This document shows positions 32,904-40,844 of a stretch of 64,000 bases of DNA, piece after piece. The stretch is from Flavobacteriales bacterium. Lineage in GTDB: Bacteria; Bacteroidota; Bacteroidia; Flavobacteriales_F; PHOS-HE28. The stretch covers positions 124,001 through 188,000 of the forward strand of contig JADKAN010000002.1 of the NCBI GenBank assembly GCA_016719225.1, in the 5' to 3' direction. The position numbers and the translations under genes are program-made. The notes beneath the pieces are model-generated. The model did not search any database. It was not told the DNA's origin and saw nothing but the letters and a program-made list of their open reading frames with translations. Every line of letters begins with the position of its first letter. The stretch's first letter is position 1.

Positions 32904-33566
32904 GGTGAAGAGCAGCTTACCGTCCGTGTTGCCCAAGCGGGCATCCACGGCGCGCTCGGGGTGCGGCATCATGCCGAACACGTTGCGGCCGATGTTACAA
33001 ACACCAGCGATGTTCTCCACGCTGCCGTTCGGATTCGCTTCCTCTTTCAACCGGCCCTCATGATCGCAATAATGGAAGATCACCTGATCCTCGTCGTCCA
33101 TGGCCTTCAGTGTGTCACTGTCGGCGTAGTAGCGCCCTTCGCCATGGGCGATAGGCAGCATTAGCTGTCGGTCCTTCAGTCCGGCGGTAAGCGGCGTATT
33201 GCGGCTGGCAGGGCGCACCCAGATATTGTGGCAAACGAATTTGCGGTTCGCGTTCATCAGCAGCGCACCGGGTAGCATTCCAGCCTCGCACAGCACTTGG
33301 AAACCGTTGCACACGCCCAGCACCAGACCACCTTTCGCAGCATGTTGCGCCACCTCGTTCATGATGGGGCTGAAACGTGCGATGGCGCCGCTACGGAGAT
33401 AATCCCCGTAAGAGAAGCCGCCTGGCAAAAGCACCATGTCGCAGCCCTGCAGGTCGTGGTCCTTGTGCCACAGACGTACGGCGGGTTTGCCCGTAATGGC
33501 TTCAACGCCCAAAGCCATGTCCTCGTCGCAGTTGGAACCGGGGAAGGTGATGACGCCGAATTTCAT
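32874..33566 (-). CDS. purQ: Phosphoribosylformylglycinamidine synthase subunit PurQ (glutaminase)
   Basis: PurQ hydrolyses glutamine to supply ammonia to PurL in the fourth step of purine synthesis. The 230 residues are a class I glutamine amidotransferase: MKFGVITFPGSNCDEDMA at the start, VLLPGGFSYGDYLRSG near 45-60, the catalytic Cys in GLVLGVCNGFQVL near 80-92, and the C-terminal FGMMPHPERAV near 196 with the His and Glu of the triad. This is the stand-alone subunit used with PurL and PurS; many Bacteroidota instead have one long fused PurL. PurL and PurS are not in the window. purD lies 1.4 kb away. Confidence 0.95.
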   Translation of the reverse strand: MKFGVITFPGSNCDEDMALGVEAITGKPAVRLWHKDHDLQGCDMVLLPGGFSYGDYLRSGAIARFSPIMNEVAQHAAKGGLVLGVCNGFQVLCEAGMLPGALLMNANRKFVCHNIWVRPASRNTPLTAGLKDRQLMLPIAHGEGRYYADSDTLKAMDDEDQVIFHYCDHEGRLKEEANPNGSVENIAGVCNIGRNVFGMMPHPERAVDARLGNTDGKLLFTSLLQGALAG

Positions 33567-33595
33567 GTTGGGAACGGACTATTGAGAAGAAGGCA

Positions 33596-33603
33596 CGAAG
33601 GTA
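33596..33603 (-). promoter_or_regulatory. -7 box TACCTTCG for purQ
   Basis: On the minus strand TACCTTCG lies 29 bases before the purQ start at 33566, in the 152-base gap that separates purQ from the DUF6427 gene. Confidence 0.5.
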
Positions 33604-33718
33604 CTTATACCAATTCGCAATACAGAATTACTGATCGCTCACGGAGTTGGAGTTCCGCACCGGGTTCCAGTGTTAACGGATCAGAAAGCAGGCGTTTGAT
33701 GCGTGGAATGTTCAACTC

Positions 33719-34723
33719 CTAAGGTCCGTAGCGTGCCCACACCGCGAGAAGGAAAAGGCTCCATAGCGCAGCATCGGACCATGCCGTGCGTTTGGCGTGC
33801 AGCAAGGGGAAGGCCAGGAACATGGAAGCGGGGACGGCCAGCAAAGCCGGTGGGATCCGGTGGTCCAGCCACCAAGCGAACAGGGCCAATAAGCCCATGG
33901 CGAAGGCGAAGGCGAGGAAGGAGGCCCGTATGTTCTGCACTCGGATGATGCTGCGGGAATAAACGCTTTGGAAGGTGAAGAGCACCGCTACCGCGAGGAT
34001 GGCCAATATGCCGAACAACACCACACGGTACATCCAGTGGGGTTCATGTAACTCGGCATTTTCCCCGAAATGGAAAGAGGCAACAGGATCCCAGATTTCC
34101 GGAAAAGCCAACTTGGCCACACCCCAACCGATGAAAAGGATGGCGGCACCTCCTACTGCGGGCAGCACATATTCCCGCCATTGGAAAGGGCGCGTAACGG
34201 CCAAGGTGGCCCACAGCACCACAACAAGGAAAGCATAAGGAAGGTAGAATAAGGCCGCTAGTCCCAAGAGCAATCCGGCATCAAAAAGTTTGTGTGGCGC
34301 CTCTGCCCGGTTCATGGTGGACCAAGGCTTGGAAACGGCGAAGAGCATGGGCAGTGCCCCTACCAACGCCGGGCCGGGCACCAAGCCATGCGGTAATAAG
34401 GCCAGCAACAGCGGGAGTAGCATGGACGAAAGGTGATTGCGGCGCTCGAAAACCTCGGAATCGTTGCCGGTCCGGTCCATGCGGTGGCCCACCATGGTAA
34501 TGAGCAGCATGCTGACCAGGATGCCGATCAATGGGTGTATGGCGAGCAATCGCGCCACCGGGATGTACAGTGGCATACCGGCCGGGCTCCACGATGCGTA
34601 ACCGTGCACCGGCTCGGCCCAAGGGACGCCGCTGCTTCCGGCACCGGGGAAAAGCAGGAGCACGAGCAGAGGCCCGAGAAAGATCAGAACGGGCCGGTCC
34701 TGCCGCAGAAGTTTGGTCAACAT
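33719..34723 (-). CDS. DUF6427-like multi-pass membrane protein
   Basis: This 334-residue protein has about nine or ten membrane helices, from FLGPLLVLLLFPGAG at 14-28 to LLALFAWWLDHR and WSLFLLAVWARYG at the C-terminus. The loop RMDRTGNDSEVFERRNHLSSM near 82-102 separates helices. Gene position (beside a short DUF6341-like protein and purD) and topology agree with DUF6427, a Bacteroidota membrane family of unknown function. No catalytic motif is visible. The ATG at 34723 is followed directly by the first helix. Confidence 0.75.
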   Translation of the reverse strand: MLTKLLRQDRPVLIFLGPLLVLLLFPGAGSSGVPWAEPVHGYASWSPAGMPLYIPVARLLAIHPLIGILVSMLLITMVGHRMDRTGNDSEVFERRNHLSSMLLPLLLALLPHGLVPGPALVGALPMLFAVSKPWSTMNRAEAPHKLFDAGLLLGLAALFYLPYAFLVVVLWATLAVTRPFQWREYVLPAVGGAAILFIGWGVAKLAFPEIWDPVASFHFGENAELHEPHWMYRVVLFGILAILAVAVLFTFQSVYSRSIIRVQNIRASFLAFAFAMGLLALFAWWLDHRIPPALLAVPASMFLAFPLLHAKRTAWSDAALWSLFLLAVWARYGP

Positions 34724-34763
34724 GGAGCCTGCCGCGGATTTGCGATACCCGGATGGGCGGCAT

Positions 34764-34771
34764 TATCTTCG
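34764..34771 (+). promoter_or_regulatory. -7 box TATCTTCG before the DUF6341-like gene
   Basis: The octamer ends 21 bases before the ATG at 34793. It sits between divergent genes (DUF6427 on the minus strand, the small membrane protein on the plus strand). Confidence 0.5.
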
Positions 34772-34792
34772 CCGCGCAACAACCACAAGGTC

Positions 34793-34972
34793 ATGGAATC
34801 GGTCTTCTTCGCCATCGGTCACTTTATACAAGCCACTCTTGGGATCATCGTGGCACTTGGCTGGATAACGCCGGTCATCTTCATCGCGGTGCTGCTTTTC
34901 GGCATGGCCTACTGGCTGTATACGCAAACGGTGTTGACGCGTAAGGCCAAGGACCGGGGCGATTTCATTTGA
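34793..34972 (+). CDS. Small membrane protein, DUF6341-like
   Basis: This 59-residue protein begins at ATG 34793 with MESVFFAIGHFIQATLG and has a hydrophobic stretch from about 14 to 46, enough for one or two helices (WITPVIFIAVLLFGMAYWLY). It ends in a charged tail, RKAKDRGDFI. Its place between DUF6427 and purD matches that of DUF6341 proteins in Flavobacteriia; the assignment rests mostly on position and size. The end overlaps the convergent purD stop by 8 bases. Confidence 0.65.
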   Translation: MESVFFAIGHFIQATLGIIVALGWITPVIFIAVLLFGMAYWLYTQTVLTRKAKDRGDFI

Positions 34973-36281
34973 CCTCGGCAGGTGCTGCCGGGCCGTTCTT
35001 CGGTGCCGGTTTGCGCAGTAGATCCAAGCCGATATCATTGCGATGGTATTTTCCTTGGAAATCCACCACGGACACGTTCCGGTAGCAATTGATGATGGCG
35101 TGTTCGATGTCCTTTCCAAAGGCGGAAACGGCGAGTACTCTTCCACCGTTGGTCACCAGTTCGTCGCCGTGCATCGCGGTGCCACTTTGGAACACTAAGG
35201 CGTCCCGCACCAGATCCAGACCCACGATGGGCTTTCCAGCCTCATAGGCGCCGGGGTATCCATCCGAAGCCAGCACCACGGTAGCACAGGTCCGGTCATC
35301 GGTGTCCACGTGTCGTTCGCTCAACGTGCCGGTGGCAATGCCTTCGAAAAGGTCCATCAGATCGCTGCGCAGGCGGGGGAGGATCGCTTGGGCCTCCGGA
35401 TCGCCGAGGCGCACGTTGTATTCGATCACGTAGGGTTCGCCGCCCACGCTCATCAGCCCCATAAAGAGGAAACCGCTAAAAGGGATGCCATCGCTGCGCA
35501 GCCCGCGCACGGTAGGCACGGCGATGCGGTCGTGCACCTTGCCCAGGAAGTCCTTGTCGGCGAAAGGGGCGGGGCTTACCGCACCCATGCCGCCGGTGTT
35601 GGGGCCGGTGTCGCCGTTACCGATGCGCTTGTAGTCCTTGGCGCTGGGCAGCATCTTGAAGTGCTCGCCATCGGTGATCAGGAAAGCGGAGAGCTCGATG
35701 CCCTTCAGGTGCTGCTCGATCAGCACGCGCTCGCTGGCGGGGTCCTTTCCGCCCAGCATGCTCTTCAACGCCTCCTTCGCCTCGTCCTTGGTCTGCGCGA
35801 TCACCACGCCCTTACCCTGCGCCAAGCCATCGGCTTTGATGACGTAGGGCGCTTCCATGCGGTCGATGTGCTGCTGTGCCTCGGCCAATTCGCCTCGGCC
35901 GAACGCGCGGAACGCGGCCGTGGGGATGTTGTGCCGGAACATGAATTCCTTGGCGAATTCCTTGCTGCCCTCCAGCTTCGCGCCAGCGGCTTTGGGGCCG
36001 ATGACGGTAACACCTTTCAGCTTGGGGTCTTCGGCGATCCGGTCATGCAGTCCGTCGGTCAGCGGGGCTTCGGGGCCCACCACAACCATCCGGATCTTTT
36101 TTTCAAGGATGAATTTGCGCAGTGCAGTGGCATCCTTCAGGTCCAATTCCACATTGCGACCGTGGCGCATCGTGCCCGGGTTGCCGGGTGCCACGTAAAG
36201 CTCGTCCAGCATGGAACTTTGGGCCAGTTTCCAAGCCAAGGCGTTCTCCCGTCCCCCGTTCCCGATCAATAAAACGTTCAT
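34965..36281 (-). CDS. purD: Phosphoribosylamine-glycine ligase
   Basis: PurD (GAR synthetase) joins phosphoribosylamine and glycine using ATP, the second step of purine synthesis. The 438 residues have the N-terminal MNVLLIGNGGRENALAWKLA, the GPEAPLTDGLHDRI segment near 72-85, an ATP-grasp region with YVIKADGLAQGKGVVIA near 140-156, and NTGGMGAVSPAPF near 227-239. The conserved NVRLGDPEAQAILPRL lies near 292. The start at ATG 36281 is exact for the family; an upstream in-frame ATG at 36311 adds ten unlikely residues. Confidence 0.96.
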   Translation of the reverse strand: MNVLLIGNGGRENALAWKLAQSSMLDELYVAPGNPGTMRHGRNVELDLKDATALRKFILEKKIRMVVVGPEAPLTDGLHDRIAEDPKLKGVTVIGPKAAGAKLEGSKEFAKEFMFRHNIPTAAFRAFGRGELAEAQQHIDRMEAPYVIKADGLAQGKGVVIAQTKDEAKEALKSMLGGKDPASERVLIEQHLKGIELSAFLITDGEHFKMLPSAKDYKRIGNGDTGPNTGGMGAVSPAPFADKDFLGKVHDRIAVPTVRGLRSDGIPFSGFLFMGLMSVGGEPYVIEYNVRLGDPEAQAILPRLRSDLMDLFEGIATGTLSERHVDTDDRTCATVVLASDGYPGAYEAGKPIVGLDLVRDALVFQSGTAMHGDELVTNGGRVLAVSAFGKDIEHAIINCYRNVSVVDFQGKYHRNDIGLDLLRKPAPKNGPAAPAEVK

Positions 36282-36343
36282 GCCGTTTTCCTTTCCTGCA
36301 AAGGAAACCAACGTGTGCGGTTGCGCGGGGTGAAGTTTCCAAC

Positions 36344-36368
36344 AAAACGCGGTGATGCCCGCGGTTTT
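36344..36368 (-). terminator. Hairpin with T-run downstream of the thioredoxin-like gene
   Basis: Bases aaaacgcgg (36344-36352) pair with ccgcggtttt (36359-36368) with one bulge around a short loop. Read on the minus strand the stem ends in TTTT, 10-34 bases beyond the stop of the thioredoxin-like gene at 36378. It would separate that gene from purD. Confidence 0.45.
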
Positions 36369-36377
36369 ACGAATTGC

Positions 36378-37001
36378 TCAATTCCCGCGCTTGATGCTGC
36401 ACCCGATGTTCCGTGTAGTGGCTGGAGAAGGTGTTCTTCCATCAGCTACGGCCGTCAGCGCATCGTTCAACCAATGCTCCTTCACGGCCGCAGGGCTGTC
36501 CACATTGTCGTCGATGGCGCCTTTGTAGGCGAGCTTCAGGTCCTTGGTGAAGAGGAAGACATGCGGGGTGGTGCGTGCACCGAAAGCATCAGCTAAAGCG
36601 TGCCCTTGGTCCAGCAGGTAATGGCCGGCATAGCCTTGTACTTTATATTGTTGTTGCATGTCCGCGAAACCGTCGCCACCATCACGCTTGCCATCGTTGC
36701 TGTTCACCAATGCGAAGCCGATGCCTTTGGCGGCACAGTCCTTGGCGATGGCGGGATAGCGTCCTTGCCAGCCTTCGCTGCCTTCACTACCGATAACGAA
36801 GGGACAGGTGTTGCAGCTGAAGATCACCAACAGCCCATTGGGTCCGGCGATGGAGCGCAGGTCCGTGTCATTTCCAGTGATGTCCTTCACCTTCACATCG
36901 GCCGCAGGTACGGCATCGCCAATAGCCAGATCGGGCAACTCGGTGTGGGACACGGGGGCGCAAAGCAAGGCGGCAAGGACAAGGGTTTTCAGGAACATCA
37001 T
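36378..37001 (-). CDS. Exported thioredoxin-like (redoxin) protein
   Basis: This 207-residue protein has a signal peptide (about 1-20, LKTLVLAALLCAPVSHTE) and an AhpC/TSA-type thioredoxin fold. Its redox motif is CNTCPFV near 59-65, a CxxC with the Pro in the next position. FALVNSNDGKRDGGDGFADM near 96-115 and a cis-Pro loop RTTPHVFLF near 148-156 follow, and it ends with IGCSIKR. This resembles the 'thioredoxin family protein' group of Bacteroidota that takes part in periplasmic redox or peroxide handling; the substrate is unknown. It lies 96 bases upstream of purD with a likely terminator between. Confidence 0.85.
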   Translation of the reverse strand: MMFLKTLVLAALLCAPVSHTELPDLAIGDAVPAADVKVKDITGNDTDLRSIAGPNGLLVIFSCNTCPFVIGSEGSEGWQGRYPAIAKDCAAKGIGFALVNSNDGKRDGGDGFADMQQQYKVQGYAGHYLLDQGHALADAFGARTTPHVFLFTKDLKLAYKGAIDDNVDSPAAVKEHWLNDALTAVADGRTPSPATTRNIGCSIKRGN

Positions 37002-37080
37002 GTTAGGCGTTGCAAGAATGAGGGGCTTGTAGGAGCTTCGGCTAAAGGTAGCTCGCCAAGTTCAATGGCTGCGGTGCTGG

Positions 37081-37140
37081 CCAAGCCAAGCCAAGCCAAG
37101 CCAAGCCAAGCCAAGCCAAGCCAATCCAAGCCAAGCCAAG
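37081..37140. repeat. Pentanucleotide microsatellite (ccaag)12
   Basis: Bases 37081-37140 are twelve consecutive 5-base units, all ccaag except the ninth, which is ccaat. On the minus strand they read cttgg and start 3 bases beyond the stop of the response-regulator gene (stop at 37144-37146). The other side faces the start of the thioredoxin-like gene, 80 bases away. Such a tract is prone to changes in copy number and could affect transcript ends or expression of either neighbour. Confidence 0.95.
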
Positions 37141-37143
37141 CAG

Positions 37144-37797
37144 TCACTTCACCAAGCCGGAACTGATGGCCAAGCGCACCAGGCCGGCGAGGTTGTGGAC
37201 CTCCAACTTGCGCATCAGGTTGGTGCGGTGGGTATCCACGGTCCTCGGTGAGATGAAATGGCGTTCACCGATCTCCTTGTTCGAAAGACCTTCGGCGAGG
37301 GCAGCGAGCACTTCCCGTTCGCGGGTGGTCAATCCCTCCAGACGTTCATCCACGGGGCTCATCCCAACAGGCCGGAGCAGCGCTTCCGTGATCTCGGTGG
37401 AAAAATGCTTGCGGCCTTGGTGAACGGCTTCCAATGCGCGTTGTAGTTCTTCGCGGCCGCAGGTCTTCAACAGGTAGCCATCGGCACCTTGCTCCATCAG
37501 GTTGCGCACCACAGCGGGCTCATCATGCATAGTGAGGATGATCACCTTCACCGATGGCCACCGGACCTTGATGCGACGCATGGCCTCCGCGCCTCCGATG
37601 CCCGGCATGTCCAGATCCATCAGCACCACATCCACGCGGACATGCTCCAAGAGGAACAGCGCCTCTTCGCCGGAAGCGACCGCACCGGCACATTCGGTGC
37701 TTGGCATTTCCTCCAACAGGCGCTGGATGCCGTCCAGCACCAAGCGATGATCATCGCACAAGGCCACCCGTATCGCGTCGTTCTTTTCAGGCATCAT
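37144..37797 (-). CDS. NarL/FixJ-type response regulator
   Basis: This 217-residue regulator has an N-terminal receiver domain: the acidic pair in ALCDDHRLVLDGI near 11-23, the phospho-accepting Asp in VLMDLDMPGIGG near 56-67, and the conserved Lys in LLKTCGREEL near 107. Its C-terminal LuxR-type helix-turn-helix reads TTREREVLAALAEGLSNKEI near 155-174, then GERHFISPRTVDTHRTNLMRK. It is the downstream gene of a kinase/regulator pair, 89 bases after the kinase. The start at 37797 (MMPEKNDAIRV) fits the receiver domain. Targets are not evident. Confidence 0.93.
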   Translation of the reverse strand: MMPEKNDAIRVALCDDHRLVLDGIQRLLEEMPSTECAGAVASGEEALFLLEHVRVDVVLMDLDMPGIGGAEAMRRIKVRWPSVKVIILTMHDEPAVVRNLMEQGADGYLLKTCGREELQRALEAVHQGRKHFSTEITEALLRPVGMSPVDERLEGLTTREREVLAALAEGLSNKEIGERHFISPRTVDTHRTNLMRKLEVHNLAGLVRLAISSGLVK

Positions 37798-37886
37798 CTT
37801 TTGGATGGGCGCAAGATCGCACTTCCACCGGTTCCGCTCCTGACCGATGTCGATCTTGGTCCATGACGAGCTTGGCCGTTCGATGG

Positions 37887-39884
37887 TCAAGCAATGTTCG
37901 GCAAGGGTATACGCAAGGTGGCCACGATGCCCTTTTCCGCTCCATCCTCAATGCGGAATATGCCGCGCAATGCATGGGCACGTTCGCGGATGTTGGACAA
38001 GCCGATGCCTTCCCCACCGGTCTTGTCCAGTAATCCACGCCCATCATCCTCATACACCATCACCAAATGGCCGTTGTTCTTTAAGAGTTGCACAGCTACG
38101 GACTTTGCCTGCGCGTGTTTCATGGTGTTCTGTGCCAGTTCCTGTGCAATGCGGTAAACTCCGGTCTCCACTTCGCGGGGCAGGCGCTGGTCCAGCCCAT
38201 AGTGGTCGAGTTGGTGTGCGAGCCCCGCCCCGGCCAAGGAGCGCTTCAGCATGTCGTCGATGGCGGGTGCCAAGCCAACGTCGTTCAAGGCTTTGGGCAT
38301 CAAGGCATGTGCGATGGACCTTACTTCGCTGGCGGCATCGTCCGCGATGGCCAAGGCTTCGCGCACGGGGTCATCATCCACGACAGTCCCGGATGGCCTC
38401 CCGGCGGCGATACTTTCCAAGCGGAATTTCAAGCCTGTCAATTGTTGCGCGATGCCGTCGTGAAGATCACCGGCGATGCGTCTGCGTTCGTCCTCCGTGG
38501 CTTGCAGCACCCCGCGCAGGCCCGCTTCGCGTTCTTGGATGATGGCGGCATCGCGTGCAGAGGCTGATCTTCGGCGTTGTACCTGTAGCAGGAGCAAGGC
38601 GCTCACCACCACCAAGGCGGCCACGCCCGAAACGGTAACTGTCCAGAATTTACGGCGCTGATCGGTAGCGCGCAGTTCCGCCATGGCGAGATCCTTTCCC
38701 GCAAGGTCGGCCCGTTGTGCTTGCAACTGCTGCTCCTTCTTCTCGTTCTCGTAGCGCGCTTCAGCCTCGGCCAAGCGGGTGTTGAGGTCGTCGTTGAAGA
38801 TCGAATCCTTCAACGCCGCATAGCGCTCTTGGTAAGCGAAGGAACTGTCGGCGCGGTTTTCCATCGCGTGCAAGCGAGCGATGTCCTGCAAAGCTTGGAG
38901 CTGTTCCGGCCGCGCGCCGGTCCTCCGGCCAAGAGCCAAGCCTGCCATGAGCATCCGGCGGGCGTCGCTGTACATTTTTTTCCGGAGCCAAGTGCCACCC
39001 AAACCGACCATGGAGGATGCGATGGCCTTGTTGTCGCCCAGAAGGGTGCGTATGGAAAGGGCTTCCTGGTATTGCGCAGCGGCCAGGTCCCAATGGCCTT
39101 GTGCCAAGTTGAGCCCGGCGAGGTTGTTCATTTGAACAGCTAGTTCCTGTTGCAGGCCATGCTCCCGGAAATAGGCGATGGCCCGGGTGAAGAGGGCGAT
39201 GGCAGCAGCGGTATCGCCCAGTTGCACGTGCACGTTGGCCATGTTCCCTTGGCTGGCGGCGAGGCCCGGTCCATCCCCGATGCGCTCGCGGATCTCCGCC
39301 GCCCTGCGGTGTGTTTCCAGCGCGGTGGTCAAGCGACGCAGGTTGAACTGCAGGATGGCGATGTTGTTCAGCATGGAAGCCTCGTGAGCCGGCGGTCCGG
39401 TGCGCTCGTAGATCCGCAGGGCCAGCAGGTCCTCGGAAAGTGCTTCCTCCAGCCGGTACTGCTCCTGCAGGATGTTTCCGAGTTTGTTGTGTATGGCCGC
39501 CATGCCCGCACTATCGTTCAGCTCTGTGCGGATACGAAGCGCATGCCGTAATAGGCTGTCCGCTCCCGGGTAGTCGCTGCGGTCCATGCGCAGGATGGCG
39601 AGGTCGTTGCAGGCTTGCGCCTCGCCCTTTTGGAAGTGCAGTTTTTTCGCCAGCTCCAATGCGGTATGGCCGAACAATGCGGCGGAATCGGGATCGGTCC
39701 GGCGGTACGCGAAGCAGAGGTCCGAAAGCTTCAGTATCTTTTCGGGACTGTCCGGCAGGGCGACGATCGCGGCGGCGTCACCTTCCTGTGCATGCAGGCC
39801 GTTGAAGGCGGATATAGACAGTAATGCAAAGGGAAGACAACGCAAAAGCCCGCTAACGGTGATCCGGTGGAAGGGCTGGAGCAT
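37887..39884 (-). CDS. TPR-containing sensor histidine kinase (HisKA_3 type)
   Basis: This 665-residue protein starts with a signal peptide (about 1-34, LPFALLSISAFNGLHAQ), followed by about seven or eight TPR repeats (50-370), for example AQACNDLAILRMDRSDYPGA and LNNIAILQFNLRRLTTALET. A membrane helix lies near 411-431 (WTVTVSGVAALVVVSALLLL), and the kinase core begins with ERRRIAGDLHDGIAQQLTGL near 464-483, a HisKA_3 H-box. The ATPase part includes GVYRIAQELAQNTMKHAQA and DDGRGLL. This periplasmic-TPR layout is typical of Bacteroidota kinases paired with LuxR-type regulators, and the response regulator follows 89 bases downstream. The start at 39884 gives the cleanest signal peptide. Confidence 0.93.
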   Translation of the reverse strand: MLQPFHRITVSGLLRCLPFALLSISAFNGLHAQEGDAAAIVALPDSPEKILKLSDLCFAYRRTDPDSAALFGHTALELAKKLHFQKGEAQACNDLAILRMDRSDYPGADSLLRHALRIRTELNDSAGMAAIHNKLGNILQEQYRLEEALSEDLLALRIYERTGPPAHEASMLNNIAILQFNLRRLTTALETHRRAAEIRERIGDGPGLAASQGNMANVHVQLGDTAAAIALFTRAIAYFREHGLQQELAVQMNNLAGLNLAQGHWDLAAAQYQEALSIRTLLGDNKAIASSMVGLGGTWLRKKMYSDARRMLMAGLALGRRTGARPEQLQALQDIARLHAMENRADSSFAYQERYAALKDSIFNDDLNTRLAEAEARYENEKKEQQLQAQRADLAGKDLAMAELRATDQRRKFWTVTVSGVAALVVVSALLLLQVQRRRSASARDAAIIQEREAGLRGVLQATEDERRRIAGDLHDGIAQQLTGLKFRLESIAAGRPSGTVVDDDPVREALAIADDAASEVRSIAHALMPKALNDVGLAPAIDDMLKRSLAGAGLAHQLDHYGLDQRLPREVETGVYRIAQELAQNTMKHAQAKSVAVQLLKNNGHLVMVYEDDGRGLLDKTGGEGIGLSNIRERAHALRGIFRIEDGAEKGIVATLRIPLPNIA

Positions 39885-39888
39885 GCCG

Positions 39889-39896
39889 CGAAAATA
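39889..39896 (-). promoter_or_regulatory. -7 box TATTTTCG, leaderless arrangement for the kinase
   Basis: On the minus strand TATTTTCG ends 4 bases before the chosen start at 39884. This supports that start over the in-frame ATG at 39914, which lies upstream of the box. Confidence 0.5.
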
Positions 39897-39918
39897 GCCG
39901 AGGACCGGCCTCAACGAC

Positions 39919-39953
39919 GGCGGCCCGTTGGTCCATTGGACCAGCGGACCGCC
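39919..39953 (-). terminator. Hairpin downstream of the 39976-40728 lipoprotein gene
   Basis: Bases 39919-39935 (ggcggcccgttggtcca) pair with 39937-39953 (tggaccagcggaccgcc) except for two mismatched or wobble positions, leaving almost no loop. It starts 23 bases beyond the lipoprotein stop on the minus strand, so it could end that transcript before the kinase promoter at 39889-39896. No T-run follows. Confidence 0.45.
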
Positions 39954-39975
39954 GGACGAGAAGGACGAGGACGTG

Positions 39976-40728
39976 TTATTGGATGGTAACGCCCCAGCTG
40001 CGCGAGGTCTGCTTCCCGAAGTAGAACTGCTTGCCAGCCAGAGTCACCATGTTGTACTTGTAGGGCGAAACCTGCACGATGCTCGGGCCTGCGGCGATCG
40101 CACTGAGTTCTGCCGCGGTAAAGGTGCAGCTGGTGGTGCCGGAAGGTTTCATCTTCAAGACGCTGCCCACGGCGAAGGCGATGGAATCACAGGCAGAGAT
40201 ATCCGTTGCCACGAGCGTATAGCCGTTGCTGCGGGTCACCGTGGTGGAGCTGGTGAGCTCACCCACGGAAGGGAACAGGAAGGACGGGTCCTGGTCGATG
40301 GAAGGGATGCCATTTCCACCACTGACGGTCCAATGGGTCTGTCCGCTGCTGAAGTCGATGCCTGTGGGGGCCGTTTGCGTAGGTGTGCTGACGTAGGTGT
40401 TGTTCGTCTGGCGGGAAAGAGCCGCGTCGTTCAGGCTCACCGTACCTGCGTCCACGTAGGTGGTGCTGCTACCCTCGGTAGGGAAAAGGGCAAGCCCCAC
40501 GCCGGTCTCGATCTCGATGGGGAAACCTGCGATCGTTTGGGAAGTGATGGTGTTCACTGCCCAGAGTACGCCAGCGGATCCAGGGAAGCTGGGGGCGAGG
40601 GTGGGCGATGTGTTCGAAGGCGTGTTCGTGGAAGGCGTCGCCGGTTCATCGTCCTGCTTGGTGCAGGAAGTGAAGAGGAGCGATGCGGAGATCACGGAGA
40701 ACGAGAGCAGCACGGTGTGGCGGTTCAT
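39976..40728 (-). CDS. Predicted lipoprotein, unknown function
   Basis: This 250-residue protein has a lipoprotein signal peptide with lipobox LLFTSC (Cys near 22), then a Pro/Thr/Ser-rich linker (EPATPSTNTPSNTSPTLAP, near 28-47) and a domain rich in Thr, Ser, Gly and Val. There are two Cys residues near 179 and 196 (DISACDSI, TTSCTF) that may form a disulphide. It ends in KQTSRSWGVTIQ. I do not recognise a family; composition and layout suggest a surface lipoprotein with an immunoglobulin-like fold. It forms a single-gene unit with a hairpin downstream. Confidence 0.7.
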   Translation of the reverse strand: MNRHTVLLSFSVISASLLFTSCTKQDDEPATPSTNTPSNTSPTLAPSFPGSAGVLWAVNTITSQTIAGFPIEIETGVGLALFPTEGSSTTYVDAGTVSLNDAALSRQTNNTYVSTPTQTAPTGIDFSSGQTHWTVSGGNGIPSIDQDPSFLFPSVGELTSSTTVTRSNGYTLVATDISACDSIAFAVGSVLKMKPSGTTSCTFTAAELSAIAAGPSIVQVSPYKYNMVTLAGKQFYFGKQTSRSWGVTIQ

Positions 40729-40844
40729 TGATCGTTGTTTGAGGTTGCGAATGTTCCCCTTGCAACGGTCCCGTTTCTTCCGTTAAACCACGTAAACCAC
40801 TACGGGATCTCCCGTATTCGGTACTTGGTAGTGGTCGGCAATGC

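Noticed and set aside
36600..37166. Frame whose end encodes repeats of Lys-Pro-Ser-Gln
   Set aside because: The repeated peptide comes only from reading the (CCAAG)12 tract; the first part is antisense to the thioredoxin-like gene.
40801..40816. Hairpin tacggga-tc-tcccgta between a lipoprotein start and the carboxylase stop
   Set aside because: The loop is only two bases and there is no T-run on the relevant strand, so I did not call it a terminator.
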